Made by a program: the position numbers and the translations under genes
The notes under the pieces: generated by a model
The model's database searches: none
Told to the model about the DNA's origin: nothing
What the model saw: the letters and a program-made list of their open reading frames with translations, nothing else
Assembly (NCBI GenBank): GCA_964017155.1
Contig: OZ024866.1
Coordinates: 22,729,082 to 22,793,081 of the forward strand
DNA: 64,000 nucleotides
Direction of reading: 5' to 3'
From: Oasisia sp. SBJ-2009
Lineage: Eukaryota; Annelida; Polychaeta; Sabellida; Siboglinidae
Part shown: positions 27,501-42,500 of the stretch, piece after piece
How the letters are laid out: every line of letters starts with the position of its first letter
How positions within the stretch are numbered: the first letter of the stretch is position 1

Positions 27501-30500
27501 GACAAAAAGGAAAACCACTGAATAGAATATGAAATTTCACACATCGAAAACAAACGTTGTGGACGTTTGGGGACAAATGAATATTTATTAATTTGCACGT
27601 TTTCTGTTTTGTTGTATGTACGTAAGAGTGCTTCAGTATCTATGTTTTGTTTATTTGAGTGTAAGCGAGTTTGAAAGAGTGTGGGTGTTTGGGGAGAAAT
27701 TTGAGAGGCAATGTTTCTGTTAACGTTGATTACTCATTTCTTCCTATGCATTTGAATATTCTTGGTTTGTTTTTCTTTTCTCAAATGTATATACGTATGT
27801 ATGTTATTTTACGTGTATACCTTTACGTTAAATGAATGTTTGTTGTATAGATAGCTAAATGTGATAATGAAGGTATTTGAGTTGATGGGTATCTGATCAG
27901 CGGCATTGTTTGTTTCTACGCACTAAAATTCCTTTGGTTTCTTTTTCTTTTCTGCTGTGCGTGGATACGTAAGTTAGCGTACGTCTTTAAGTGTCATAGT
28001 ATACATATGTATATTGAGGTGAATGGGACTGATTTCATTTCTTTTACGATTGATTGGAATATAAATTGTGTATACTCTACCAACTGAACAGTTGGCGATA
28101 CACCCGTTTGTTGTTACTTAGCAATTCCAGTTGACGGAGGATGGACAGCGTGGACAGAGTGGGTGGCTTGTTCTGTGACATGTGGGACAGGGACCCAACA
28201 GAGAAGTCATGCGTGTACCAACCCACCGCCTTCAAATGGAGGTGTCATTTGTTCTGGCGCTCCAACTGAATCGCAACCATGTGCAACAGCTCCTTGTCCA
28301 AGTATGTGTACATTGAAAGGAACGTTTGTATATTGTTCACTGCTTCAAACCAAAGAATTCTTGTTGTGTAAAAGGTATGTCTTCAGTACTACGCGCATTC
28401 CAGGAATACTTCAAAAGGTAAAATGTATACTCTGATGATATCTCAGAAAGACAACAATGTCATCAGAATTCTTAACAATGAAAATAAATACTTCTTCCTC
28501 ACAACACAATTTAATCCATTAATTCTTGATACAGAGTGGTTAAATAGAACGTACGCTTTCCAAACACATCTCACTGAAGACGACGAATGGCTGAAATGTT
28601 ATTGAAATGTTCTATGAAGATATATCGTGACGTGATTTCAAGTATTGTCTCTCTTGAAAATGTGCGCGCAAATGAGATTTAGTGTATAGCAAATCGTTTT
28701 TATTAGTGACAAAAAGGAAAACCATTGAATAGAATATGAAATTACAGACATCGAAAACAAACGTTGTGGACGTTGGGGACAAATGAACATTTATTAATTT
28801 GCACGTTTTTCTGATTTGTTGTGTGTATGTAAGAGTGTTTAAGTATCTATGTTTTGTTTATTTGAGTGTAAGCGAGTGCGAAGGAGTGTGGGTTTTTGGA
28901 CGGAAATGTGAGAGGCCATGTTTCTGTTAACGTTGATTACTCATTTCTTACTATGCATTTGAATATACTTGGTTTGTTTTTCTTTTCTCAAAAGTATATA
29001 CATATGTATGTTACTGTACGTGTGTATCTTTACTTTAAATGAATGTTTGTTGTATAGATAATTAAATGTGATAAAGAAGGTATTTGGGTTGATGGGTGTC
29101 TGATCAGCGGCATTGTTTGTTTCTACGCACTAGAATTCCTTTGGTTTCTTTTTCTTTTCTGCTGTGCGTGGATACGTAAGTTAGCGTACGTCTTTAAGTG
29201 TCATAGTATACATATGTATATTGAGGTGAATGGGACTGATTTCATTTCTTTTACGATTGATTGGAATATAAATTGTGTATACTCTACCAACTGAACAGTT
29301 GGCGATACACCCGTTTGTTGTTACTTAGCAATTCCAGTTGACGGAGGATGGACAGCGTGGACAGAGTGGGTGGCTTGTTCTGTGACATGTGGGACAGGGA
29401 CCCAACAGAGAAGTCATGCCTGTACCAACCCACCGCCTTCAAATGGAGGTGTCATTTGTTCTGGCGCTCCAACTGAATCGCAACCATGTGCAACAGCTCC
29501 TTGTCCAAGTATGTGTACATTGAAAGGAACGTTTGTATATTGTTCACTGCTTCAAACCAAAGATTTCCTATTGTGTATGAGGTATGTCTTCAGTACTACG
29601 CGCATTCCAGGAATACTTCAAAACGTAAAGTGTATACTCTGATTATATCTCAGAAAGATAACAATGCCATCAGAATTCTTAACTATGAATAAAAATACGT
29701 GTGCCTCACAACACAACTTAATCCATTAATTCTTGATACAGAGTGGTTAGATAGAACGTACGCTTTCCAAACACATCTCACTGAAGACGACGAATGGCTG
29801 AAATGTTATAGGAATATTCCATGAAGATATATCGTGACGTGATTTCAAGTATTGTCTGTCTTGAAAATGTGCGCGCAAATGAGATTTAGTGTATAGCAAA
29901 TCGTTTTTATTAGTGACAAAAAGGAAAACCATTGAATAGAATATGAAATTACACACATCGAAAACAAACGTTGTGGACGTCTGGGGACAAATGAATATTT
30001 ATTAATTTGCACGTTTTTCTGTTTTGTTGTGTGTATGTAAGAGTGTTTAAGTATATATGTTTTGTTTATTTGAGTGTAAGCGAGTGCGAAGGAGTGTGGG
30101 TTTTTGGACAGAAATGTGAGAGGCCATGTTTCTTTTAACGTTGATTACTCATTCCTTACTATGCATTTGAATGTACTTGGTTTGTTTTGCTTTTCTCAAA
30201 TATATATACATATGAATGTTACTATACGTGTGTATCTTTACGTTAAATGAATGTTTGTTGTATGGATAACTAAATGTGATAAAGAAGGTATTTCGGGTGA
30301 TGGGTGTCTGAACAGCGGCATTGTTTGTTTCTACGCACTAGAATTCCTTTGGTTTCTTTTTCTTTTCTGCTGTGCAGGGATACGTAAGTGTGCGTACGCC
30401 TTTAAGTGTCATAGTATACATATGTATATTGAGGTGAATTGGACTGATTTCATTTCTTTTACGATTGATTGGAATATAAATTGTGCATACTCTACCAACT

Positions 30501-33500
30501 GAACAGTTGGCGATACACCCGTTTTTTGTTACTTAGCAATTCCAGTTGACGGAGGATGGACAGCGTATACAGAGTGGGTGGCTTGTTCTGTGACATGTGG
30601 GACAGGGACCCAACAGAGAAGTCATGCGTGTACCAACCCACCGCCTTCAAATGGAGGTGTCATTTGTCCTGGCGCTCCAACTGAATCGCAACCATGTGCA
30701 ACAGCTCCTTGTCCAAGTATGTGTACGTTTCACTGCTTCAAACCAAAGATTTCCTATTGTGTATGAGGTATGTCTTCAGTACTACGCGCATTCCAGGAAT
30801 ACTTCAAAACGTAAAATGTATACTCTGTTGATACATCAGAAAGATAACAAAGTCAACTATGAATAAAAATACGTGTGCATCACAACACAATTTAATCCAT
30901 TAATTCTTGTTACAGAGTGGTTAGATAGAATGTATGCTTTCAAAACACATCTCACTGAAGAAGACGAATGGCTGAAATGTTATTGGAATGTTCTATGAAG
31001 ATATATCATGACGTGAATTCAAGTATTGTGTCTCTTGAAAATGTGCGCGCAAATGAGATTTAGTGTATAGCAAATCGTTTTTATTAGTGACAAAAAGGAC
31101 AACCATTGAATAGAATATGAAATTACACACATCGAAAACAAACGTTGTGAACGTTAGGGGACAAATGAATATATATTAATTTGCACGTTTATCTGTTTTG
31201 TTGTGTGTATGTAAGTGTGTTTAAGTATCTATGTTTTGTTGATATGAGTGTAAGCGAGTGTGAAAGAGTGTGGGTTTTTGGACAGAAATGTGAGATGCAA
31301 TATTTGTGTTAACGTTGATTACTCATTTCTTACTATGCATTTGAATATACTTGGTTTGTTTTTCTTTTCTCAAATCTATGTACATATGTATGTTACTGTA
31401 CGTGTGTATCTTTAACTTAAATGAATGTTTGTTGTATAGATAATTAAATGTGATAAAGAAGGTATTTGGGTTGATGGGTGTCTGATCAGCGGCATTGTTT
31501 GTTTCTACGCACTAGAATTCCTTTGGTTTCTATTTCTTTTCTGCTGTGCGTGGATACGTAATTTAGCGTACGTCTTTAAGTGTCATAGTATACATATGTA
31601 TATTGAGGAGAATGGGACTGATTTCATTTCTTTTACGATTGATTGGAATATAAATTGTGTATACTCTACCAACTGAACAGTTGGCGATACACCCGTTTGT
31701 TGTTACTTAGCTATTCCAGTTGACGGAGGATGGACAGCGTGGACAGAATGGGTGGCTTGTTCTGTGACATGTGGGACAGGGACCCAACAGAGAAGTCATG
31801 CGTGTACCAACCCACCGCCTTCAAATGGAGGTGTCATTTGTTCTGGCGCTCCAACTGAATCGCAACCATGTGCAACAGCTCCTTGTCCAAGTATGTGTAC
31901 GTTGAAAGGAACGTTTGTATATTGTTCACTGCTTCAAACCAAAGATTTCCTATTGTGTATGAGGTATGTCTTCAGTACTACGCGCATTCCAGGAATACTT
32001 CAAAACGTAAAATATATACTCTGATGATATATCAGAAAGATAACAAAGTCAACAGAATTCTTAACTATGAATCAAAATACTTGTGCCTCACAACACAATT
32101 GAATCCTTTAATTCTTCATACAGAGTGGTTAGATAGAACGTACGCTTTCCAAACACATCTCACTGAAGACGACGAATGGCTGAAATGTTATTGGAATGTT
32201 CTATGAAGATATATCGTGACGTGATTTCAAGTATTGTCTCTCTTAAAAATGTGCGCGCAAATGAGATTTAGTGTACAGCAAATCGTTTTTATTTGTGACA
32301 AAAAGGAAAACCATTGAATAGAATATGAAATTACAGACATCGAAAACAAACGTTGTGGACGTCTGGGGACAAATGAATATTTATTAATTTGCACGTTTTT
32401 CTGATTTGTTGTGTGTATGTAAGAGTGTTTAAGTATCTATGTTTTGTTTATTTGAGTGTAAGCGAGTGCGAAGGAGTGTGGGTTTTTGGACGGAAATGTG
32501 AGAGGCCATGTTTCTGTTAACGTTGATTACTCATTCCTTACTATGCATTTGAATGTACTTGGTTTGTTTTGCTTTTCTCAAATATATATACATATGAATG
32601 TTACTATACGTGTGTATCTTTACGTTAAATGAATGTTTGTTGTATGGATAACTAAATGTGATAAAGAAGGTATTTGGGGTGATGGGTGTCTGAACAGCGG
32701 CATTGTTTGTTTCTACGCACTAGAATTCCTTTGGTTTCTTTTTCTTTTCTGCTGTGCAGGGATACGTAAGTGTGCGTACGCCTTTAAGTGTCATAGTATA
32801 CATATGTATATTGAGGTGAATTGGACTGATTTCATTTCTTTTACGATTGATTGGAATATAAATTGTGCATACTCTACCAACTGAACAGTTGGCGATACAC
32901 CCGTTTTTTGTTACTTAGCAATTCCAGTTGACGGAGGATGGACAGCGTGGACAGAGTGGGTGGCTTGTTCTGTGACATGTGGGACAGGGACCCAACAGAG
33001 AAGTCATGCGTGTACCAACCCACCGCCTTCAAATGGAGGTGTCATTTGTTCTGGCCCTCCAACTGAATCACAACCATGTGAAGCAGCTCCTTGTCCAAGT
33101 ATGTGTACGTTAAAAGGAACGTTTGTATATTGTTCACTGCTTCAAACCAAATATTTCCTATTGTGTATGAGGTATGTCTTCAGTACTACGCGCATTCCAG
33201 GAATACTTCAAAACGTAAAATGTATACTCTGATGATATATTAGAAAGATAACAAAGTCAACAGAATTCTTAACTATGAATCAAAATACTTGTGCCTCACA
33301 ACACAATTGAATCCTTTAATTCTTCATACAGAGTGGTTAGATAGAACGTACGCTTTCCAAACACATCTCACTGAAGACGACGAATGGCTGAAATGTTATT
33401 GGAATGTTCTATGAAGATATATCGTGACGTGATTTCAAGTATTGTCTCTCTTAAAAATGTGCGCGCAAATGAGATTTAGTGTACAGCAAATCGTTTTTAT

Positions 33501-36500
33501 TAGTGACAAAAAGGAAAACCATTGAATAGAATATGAAATTACACACATCGAAAACAAAGGTTGTGGACGTTGGGGACAAATGAATATTTATTAATTTGCA
33601 CGTTTTTCTGATTTGTTGTGTGTATGTAAGAGTGTTTAAGTATCTATGTTTTGTTGATTTGAGTGTAAGCGAGTGCGAAGGAGTGTGGGTTTTTGGACGG
33701 AAATGTGAGAGGCCATGTTTCTTTTAACGTTGATTACTCATTCCTTACTATGCATTTGAATGTACTTGGTTTGTTTTGCTTTTCTCAAATATATATACAT
33801 ATGAATGTTACTATACGTGTGTATTTTACGTTAAATGAATGTTTGTTGTATGGATAACTAAATGTGATAAAGAAGGTATTTGGGGTGATGGGTGTCTGAA
33901 CAGCGGCATTGTTTGTTTCTACGCACTAGAATTCCTTTGGTTTCTTTTTCTTTTCTGCTGTGCAGGGATACGTAAGTGTGCGTACGCCTTTAAGTGTCAT
34001 AGTATACATATGTATATTGAGGTGAATTGGACTGATTTCATTTCTTTTACGATTGATTGGAATATAAATTGTGCATACTCTACCAACTGAACAGTTGGCG
34101 ATACACCCGTTTTTTGTTACTTTGCAATTCCAGTTGACGGAGGATGGACAGGGTGGACAGAGTGGCTGGCTTGTTCTGTGACATGTGGGACAGGGACCCA
34201 ACAGAGAAGTCATGCGTGTACCAACCCACCGCCTTCAAATGGAGGTGTCATTTGTTCTGGCGCTCCAACTGAATCGCAACCATGTGCAACAGCTCCTTGT
34301 CCAAGTATGTGTACGTTGAAAGGAACGTTTGTATATTGTTCACTGCTTCAAACCAAAGATTTCCTATTGTGTATGAGGTATGTCTTCAGTACTACGCGCA
34401 TTCCAGGAATACTTCAAAACGTAAAATGTATACTCTGATGATATCTCAGAAAGATAACAATGTCATCAGAATTCTTAACAGTGAAAATAAATACTTCTTC
34501 CTCACAACACAATTTAATCCATTAATTCTTGATACAGAGTGGTTAGATAGAACGTACGCTTTCCAAACACATCTCACTGAAGACGACGAATGGCTGAAAT
34601 GTTATTGGAATGTTCTATGAAGATATATCGTGACGTGATTTCAAGTATTGTCTGTCTTGAAAATGTGCGCGCAAATTAGATTTAGTGTATAGCAAATCGT
34701 TTTTATTAGTGACAAAAAGGAAAACCATTGAATAGAATATGAAATTACACACATCGAAAACAAACGTTGTGGACGTCTCGGGACAAATGAATATTTATTA
34801 ATTTGCACGTTTTTCTGTTTTGTTGTGTGTATGTAAGCATGTTTAAGTATCTATGTTTTGTTTATTTGAGTGTAAGCGAGTGTGAAGAAATGTGGGTTTT
34901 GGGACAGAAATGTGAGATGCAATGTTTCTGTTAACGTTGATTACTCATTTCTTAATATGCATTTGCATGTACTTGGTTTGTTTTGCTTTCCTCAAATGTA
35001 TATACATATGTATGTTACTGTACGTGTGTATCTTTACGTTAAATGAATGTTTGTTTCATAGATTAACTAAATGTGATAAAGAAGGTATTTGGGTTGATGG
35101 GTGTCTGATCAGCGGCATTGTTTGTTTCTACGCACTAGAATTCCTTTGGTTTCTTTTTCTTTTCTGCTGTGCGTGGATACGTAAGTTAGCGTACGTCTTT
35201 AAGTGTCATAGTATACATATGTATATTGAGGTGAATTGGAGTGATTTCAGTTCTTTTACGATTGAAAGGAATATAAATTGTGTATACTCTACCAACTGAA
35301 CAGTTGGCGATACACCCGTTTGTTGTTACTTAGCAATTCCAGTTGACGGAGGATGGACAGCGTGGACAGATTGGGTGGCTTGTTCTGTGACATGTGGGAC
35401 AGGGACCCAACAGAGAAGTCATGCGTGTACCAACCCACCGCCTTCAAATGGAGGTGTCATTTGTTCTGGCGCTCCAACTGAATCGCAACCATGTGCAACA
35501 GCTCCTTGTCCAAGTATGTGTACGTTTCACTGCTTCAAACCAAAGATTTCCTATTGTGTATGAGGTATGTCTTCAGTACTACGCGCATTCCAGGAATACT
35601 TCAAAACGTAAAATGTATACTCTGATGATACATCAGAAAGATAACAAAGTCAACTATGAATAAAAATACGTGTGCATCACAACACAATTTAATCCATTAA
35701 TTCTTGTTACAGAGTGGTTAGATAGAATGTATGCTTTCAAAACACATCTCACTGAAGAAGACGAATGGCTGAAATGTTATTGGAATGTTCTATGAAGATA
35801 TATCATGACGTGAATTCAAGTATTGTCTCTCTTGAAAATGTGCGCGCAAATGAGATTTAGTGTATAGCAAATCGTTTTTATTAGTGACAAAAAGGACAAC
35901 CACTGAATAGAATATGAAATTACACACATCGAAAACAAACGTTGTGAACGTTAGGGGACAAATGAATATATATTAATTTTCACGTTTATCTGTTTTGTTG
36001 TGTGTATGTATGTGTGTTTATGTATCTATGTTGTGTTTATATGAGTGTAAGCGAGTGTGAAAGAGTGTGGGTTTTTGGACAGAAATGTGAGATGCAATAT
36101 TTGTGTTAACGTTGATTACTCATTTCTTACTATGCATTTGAATATACTTGGTTTGTTTTTCTTTTTTCAAATGTATGTACATATGTATGTTACTGTACGT
36201 GTGTATCTTTAACTTAAATGAATGTTTGTTGTATAGATAATTAAATGTGATAAAGAAGGTATTTGGGTTGATGGGTGTCTGATCAGCGGCATTGTTTGTT
36301 TCTACGCACTAGAATTCCTTTGGTTTCTTTTTCTTTTCTGCTGTGCGTGGATACGTAAGTTAACGTACGTCTTTAAGTGTCATAGTATACATATGTATAT
36401 TGAGGAGAATGGGACTGATTTCATTTCTTTTACGATTGATTGGAATATAAATTGTGTATACTCTACCAACTGAACAGTTGGCGATACACCCGTTTGTTGT

Positions 36501-39500
36501 TACTTAGCTATTCCAGTTGACGGAGGATGGACAGCGTGGACAGAGTGGGTGGCTTGTTCTGTGACATGTGGGACAGGGACCCAACAGAGAAGTCATGCGT
36601 GTACCAACCCACCGCCTTCAAATGGAGGTGTCATTTGTTCTGGCGCTCCAACTGAATCGCAACCATGTGCAACAGCTCCTTGTCCAAGTATGTGTACGTT
36701 GAAAGGAACGTTTGTATATTGTTCACTGCTTCAAACCAAAGATTTCCTATTGTGTATGAGGTATGTATTCAGTACTACGCGCATTCCAGGAATACTTCAA
36801 AACGTAAAATGTATACTCTGATGATATATCAGAAAGATAACAAAGTCAACAGAATTCTTAACTATGAATCAAAATACTTGTGCCTCACAACACAATTGAA
36901 TCCTTTAATTCTTCATACAGAGTGGTTAGATAGAACGTACGCTTTCCAAACACATCTCACTGAAGACGACGAATGGCTGAAATGTTATTGGAATGTTCTA
37001 TGAAGATATATCGTGACGTGATTTCAAGTATTGTCTCTCTTAAAAATGTGCGCGCAAATGAGATTTAGTGTACAGCAAATCGTTTTTATTTGTGACAAAA
37101 AGGAAAACCATTGAATAGAATATGAAATTACAGACATCGAAAACAAACGTTGTGGACGTTGGGGACAAATGAATATTTATTAATTTGCACGTTTTTCTGT
37201 TTCCTTGTGTGTATGTAAGAGTGTTTAAGTATCTATGTTTTGTTTATTTGAGTGTAAGCGAGTGCGAAGGAGTGTGGGTTTTTGGACGGAAATGTGAGAG
37301 GCCATGTTTCTGTTAACGTTGATTACTCATTTCTTACTATGCATTTGAATATACTTGGTTTGTTTTTCTTTTCTCAAAAGTATATACATATGAATGTTAC
37401 TATACGTGTGTATCATTACGTTAAATGAATGTTTGTTGTATGGATAACTAAATGTGATAAAGAAGGTATTTGGGGTGATGGGTGTCTCAACAGCGGCATT
37501 GTTTGTTTCTACGCACTAGAATTCCTTTGGTTTCTTTTTCTTTTCTGCTGTGCGTGGATACGTAAGTTAGCGTACGTCTTTAAGTGTCATAGTATACATA
37601 TGTATATTCAGGTGAATTGGAGTGATTTCAGTTCTTTTACGATTGAAAGGAATATAAATTGTGTATACTCTACCAACTGAACAGTTGGCGATACACCCGT
37701 TTGTTGTTACTTAGCAATTCCAGTTGACGGAGGATGGACAGCGTGGACAGATTGGGTGGCTTGTTCTGTGACATGTGGGACAGGGACCCAACAGAGAAGT
37801 CATGCGTGTACCAACCCACCGCCTTCAAATGGAGGTGTCATTTGTTCTGGCGCTCCAACTGAATCGCAACCATGTGCAACAGCTCCTTGTCCAAGTATGT
37901 GTACGTTTCACTGCTTCAAACCAAAGATTTCCTATTGTGTATGAGGTATGTCTTCAGTACTACGCGCATTCCAGGAATACTTCAAAACGTAAAATGTATA
38001 CTCTGATGATACATCAGAAAGATAACAAAGTCAACTATGAATAAAAATACGTGTGCATCACAACACAATTTAATCCATTAATTCTTGTTACAGAGTGGTT
38101 AGATAGAATGAATGCTTTCAAAACACATCTCATTGAAGAAGACGAATGGCTGAAATGTTATTGGAATGTTCTATGAAGATATATCGTGACGTGAATTCAA
38201 GTATTGTCTCTCTTGAAAATGTTCGCGCAAATGAGAAATAGTGTATAGCAAATCTGTTTTTATTAATGACAAAAAGGACAACCACTGAATAGAATATGAA
38301 ATTACACACATCGAAAACAAACGTTGTGAACGTTAGGGGACAAATGAATATATATTAATTTGCACGTTTATCTGTTTTGTTGTGTGTATGTAAGAGTGTT
38401 TAAGTATATATGTTTTGTTTATTTGAGTGTAAGCGAGTGCGAAGGAGTGTGGGTTTTTGACAGAAATGTGAGAGGCCATGTTTCTTTTAACGTTGATTAC
38501 TCATTCCTTACTATGCATTTGAATGTACTTGGTTTGTTTTGCTTTTCTCAAATATATATACATATGAATGTTACTATACGTGTGTATCTTTACGTTAAAT
38601 GAATATTTGTTGTATGGATAACTAAATGTGATAAAGAAAGTATTTGGGGTGATGGGTGTCTGAACAGCGGCATTGTTTGTTTCTACGTACTAGAATTCCT
38701 TTGGTTTCTTTTTCTTTTCTGCTGTGCAGGGATACGTAAGTGTGCGTACGCCTTTAAGTGTCATAGTATACATATGTATATTGAGGTGAATTGGACTGAT
38801 TTCATTTCTTTTACGATTGATTGGAATATAAATTGTGCATACTCTACCAACTGAACAGTTGGCGATACACCCGTTTTTTGTTACTTAGCAATTCCAGTTG
38901 ACGGAGGATGGACAGCGTGGACAGAGTGGGTGGCTTGTTCTGTGACATGTGGGACAGGGACCCAACAGAGAAGTCATGCGTGTACCAACCCACCGCCTTC
39001 AAATGGAGGTGTCATTTGTTCTGGCCCTCCAACTGAATCACAACCATGTGAAGCAGCTCCTTGTCCAAGTATGTGTACGTTAAAAGGAACGTTTGTATAT
39101 TGTTCACTGCTTCAAACCAAAGTTTTCCTATTGTGTATGAGGTATGTCTTCAGTAATACGCGCATTCCAGGAATACTTCAAAACGTAAAATGTATACTCT
39201 CATGATATCTCAGTAAGATAACAATGTCATCAGAATTCGTAACTATGAATAAAAATACTGATGCTTCAAAATACAATTTAATCCATCAATTCTTGATACA
39301 GAGTGGTTAGATAGAACGTAAGCTTTCCAAACACATCTCATTGAAGAAGACGAATGGCTGAAATGTTATTGGAATGTTCTATGAAGATATATCGTGACGT
39401 GAATTCAAGTATTGTCTCTCTTGAAAATGTTCGCGCAAATGAGAAATAGTGTATAGCAAATCTGTTTTTATTAATGACAAAAAGGAAAACCACTGAATAG

Positions 39501-42500
39501 AATATGAAATTTCACACATCGAAAACAAACGTTGTGGACGTTTGGGGACAAATGAATATTTATTAATTTGCACGTTTTCTGTTTTGTTGTATGTAGGTAA
39601 GAGTGCTTCAGTATCTATGTTTTGTTTATTTGAGTGTAAGCGAGTTTGAAAGAGTATGGGTGTTTGGAGAGAAATTTGACAGGCAATGTTTCTGTTAACG
39701 TTGATTACTCATTTCTTACTATGCATTTAAATAGTCTTGGTTTGTTTTTCTTTTCTCAAATGTATATACGTATGTATGTTACTTTACGTGTGTACCTTTA
39801 CGTTAAATGAATGTTTGTTGTATAGATAGCTAAATGTGATAATGAAGGTATTTCAGTTGATGGGTATCTGATCAGCGGCATTGTTTGTTTCTACGCACTA
39901 AGATTACTTTGGTTTGTTTTTCTTTTCTGCTCTGCGTGGATACGTACGTCTTTAAGTGTCATAGTATACATATGTATATTGACGTGAATTGGACTTATTT
40001 TATTTCTTTTATGATTGATAGGAATATAAATTGTGTATATTCTACCAATTGAACAGTTGGCGATACACCCGTTTGTTGATACTTCGCAATTCCAGTTGAC
40101 GGAGGATGGACAGCGTGGACAGAGTGGGTGGCGTGTTCTGTGACATGTGGGACAGGGACCCAACAGAGAAGTCATGCGTGTACCAACCCACCGCCTTCAA
40201 ATGGAGGTGTCATTTGTTCTGGCCCTCCAACTGAATCGCAACCATGTGAAGCAGCTCCTTGTCCAAGTATGTGTTCGTTAAAAGGAACGTTTGTATATTG
40301 TTCACTGCTTCAAACCAAAGTTTTCCTATTGTGTATGAGGTATGTCTTCAGTAATACGCGCATTCCAGGAATACTTCAAAACGTAAAATGTATACTCTCA
40401 TGATATCTCAGTAAGATAACAATGTCATCAGAATTCGTAACTACGAATAAAAATACTGATGCTTCAAAATACAATTTAATCCATCAATTATTGATACAGA
40501 GTGGTTAGATAGAACGTAAGCTTTCCAAATACATCTCATTGAAGAAGACGAATGGCTGAAATGTTATTGGAATGTTCTATGAAGATATATCGTGACGTGA
40601 ATTCAAGTATTGTCTCTCTTGAAAATGTTCGCGCAAATGAGAAATAGTGTATAGCAAATCTGTTTTTATTAATGACAAAAAGGAAAACCACTGAATAGAA
40701 TATGAAATTACACACATCGAAAACAAACGTTGTGGACGTTTGGGGACGAATGAATATTTATTAATTTGCACATTTTCTGTTTTGTTGTATGTAGGTAAGA
40801 GTGCTTCAGTATCTATGTTTTGTTTATTTGAGTGTAAGCGAGTTTGAAGGAGTGTGGGTGTTTGGAGAGAAATTTGACAGACACTGTTTCTGTTAGCGTT
40901 GATTACTCATTTCTTACTATGCATTTGAATATTCTTGGTTTGTTTTGCTTTTCTCAAATGTATATACGTAGGTATGTTACTTTACGTGTGTACCTTTACG
41001 TTAAATGAATGTTTGTTGTATAGATAGCGAAATGTGAAAATGAAAGTATTTCAGTTGATGGGTATCTGATCAGCGGCATTGTTTGTTTCTACGCACTAAA
41101 ATTCCTTTGGTTTGTTTTTCTTTTCTGCTGTGCGTGGATACGTAAGTTTTCGTACATCTTTAAGTGTCATAGTATACATATGTATATTGACGTGAATTGG
41201 ACTGATTTTATTTCTTTTATGATTGATAGGAATATAAATTGTGCATATTCTACCAATTGAACAGTTGGCGATACACCCGTTTGTTGATACTTCGCAATTC
41301 CAGTTGACGGAGGATGGACAGCGTGGACAGAGTGGGTGGCGTGTTCTGTGACATGTGGGACAGGGACCCAACAGAGAAGTCATGCGTGTACCAACCCACC
41401 GCCTTCAAATGGAGGTGTCATTTGTTCTGGCCCTCCAACTGAATCACAACCATGTGAAGCAGCTCCTTGTCCAAGTATGTGTCCGTTAAAAGGAACGTTT
41501 GTATATTGTTCACTGCTTCAAACCAAAGTTTTCCTATTGTGTATGAGGTATGTCTTCAGTAATACGCGCATTCCAGGAATACTTCAAAACGTAAAATGTA
41601 TACTTTCATGATATCTCAGTAAGATAACAATGTCATCAGAATTCGTAACTATGAATAAAAATACTGATGCTTCAAAATACAATTTAATCCATCAATTCTT
41701 GATACAGAGTGGTTAGATAGAACGTAAGCTTTCCAAACACATCTCATTGAAGAACACGAATGGCTGAAATGTTATTGGAATGTTGTATGAAGATATATCG
41801 ATACGTGAATTCAAGTATTGTCTCTCTTGAAAATGTTCGCGCAAATGAGAAATAGTGTATAGCAAATCTGTTTTTATTAATGACAAAAAGGAAAACCACT
41901 GAATAGAATATGAAATTTCACACATCGAAAACAAACGTTGTGGACGTTTGGGGACAAATGAATATTTATTAATTTGCACGTTTTCTGTTTTGTTGTATGT
42001 ACGTAAGAGTGCTTCAGTATCTATGTTTTGTTTATTTGAGTGTAAGCGAGTTTGAAAGAGTGTGGGTGTTTGGGGAGAAATTTGAGAGGCAATGTTTCTG
42101 TTAACGTTGATTACTCATTTCTTCCTATGCATTTGAATATTCTTGGTTTGTTTTTCTTTTCTCAAATGTATATACGTATGTATGTTACTTTACGTGTATA
42201 CCTTTACGTTAAATGAATGTTTGTTGTATAGATAGCTAAATGTGATAATGAAGGTATTTGAGTTGATGGGTATCTGATCAGCGGCATTGTTTGTTTCTAC
42301 GCACTAAAATTCCTTTGGTTTCTTTTTCTTTTCTGCTGTGCGTGGATACGTAAGTTAGCGTACGTCTTTAAGTGTCATAGTATACATATGTATATTGAGG
42401 TGAATGGGACTGATTTCATTTCTTTTACGATTGATTGGAATATAAATTGTGTATACTCTACCAACTGAACAGTTGGCGATACACCCGTTTGTTGTTACTT

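Larger units (their letters stand above)
23740..38120 (+). repeat. 14,381-bp twelve-unit block, copy 1
   Basis: Holds exons 21-32. Every exon and intron indel recurs in order at +14,381 bp. Differences I could find by eye are at 24,224, 27,807, 28,363, 30,294, 31,087, 32,273, 36,021, 36,363 and 36,934. The edges are ambiguous over 12 shared bases. Confidence 0.93.

Noticed and set aside
31868..32206. 112-codon frame overlapping exon 27 in another frame
   Set aside because: It starts inside the TSR exon out of frame and continues through the intron; the TSR frame with matching splice sites explains the region.
34922..35299. 125-codon frame rich in Leu, Ile, Cys and Phe, also at 49,303 and 63,623
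   Set aside because: This is the same intronic frame extended by local substitutions. T-rich DNA read in this frame gives membrane-like residues by composition.
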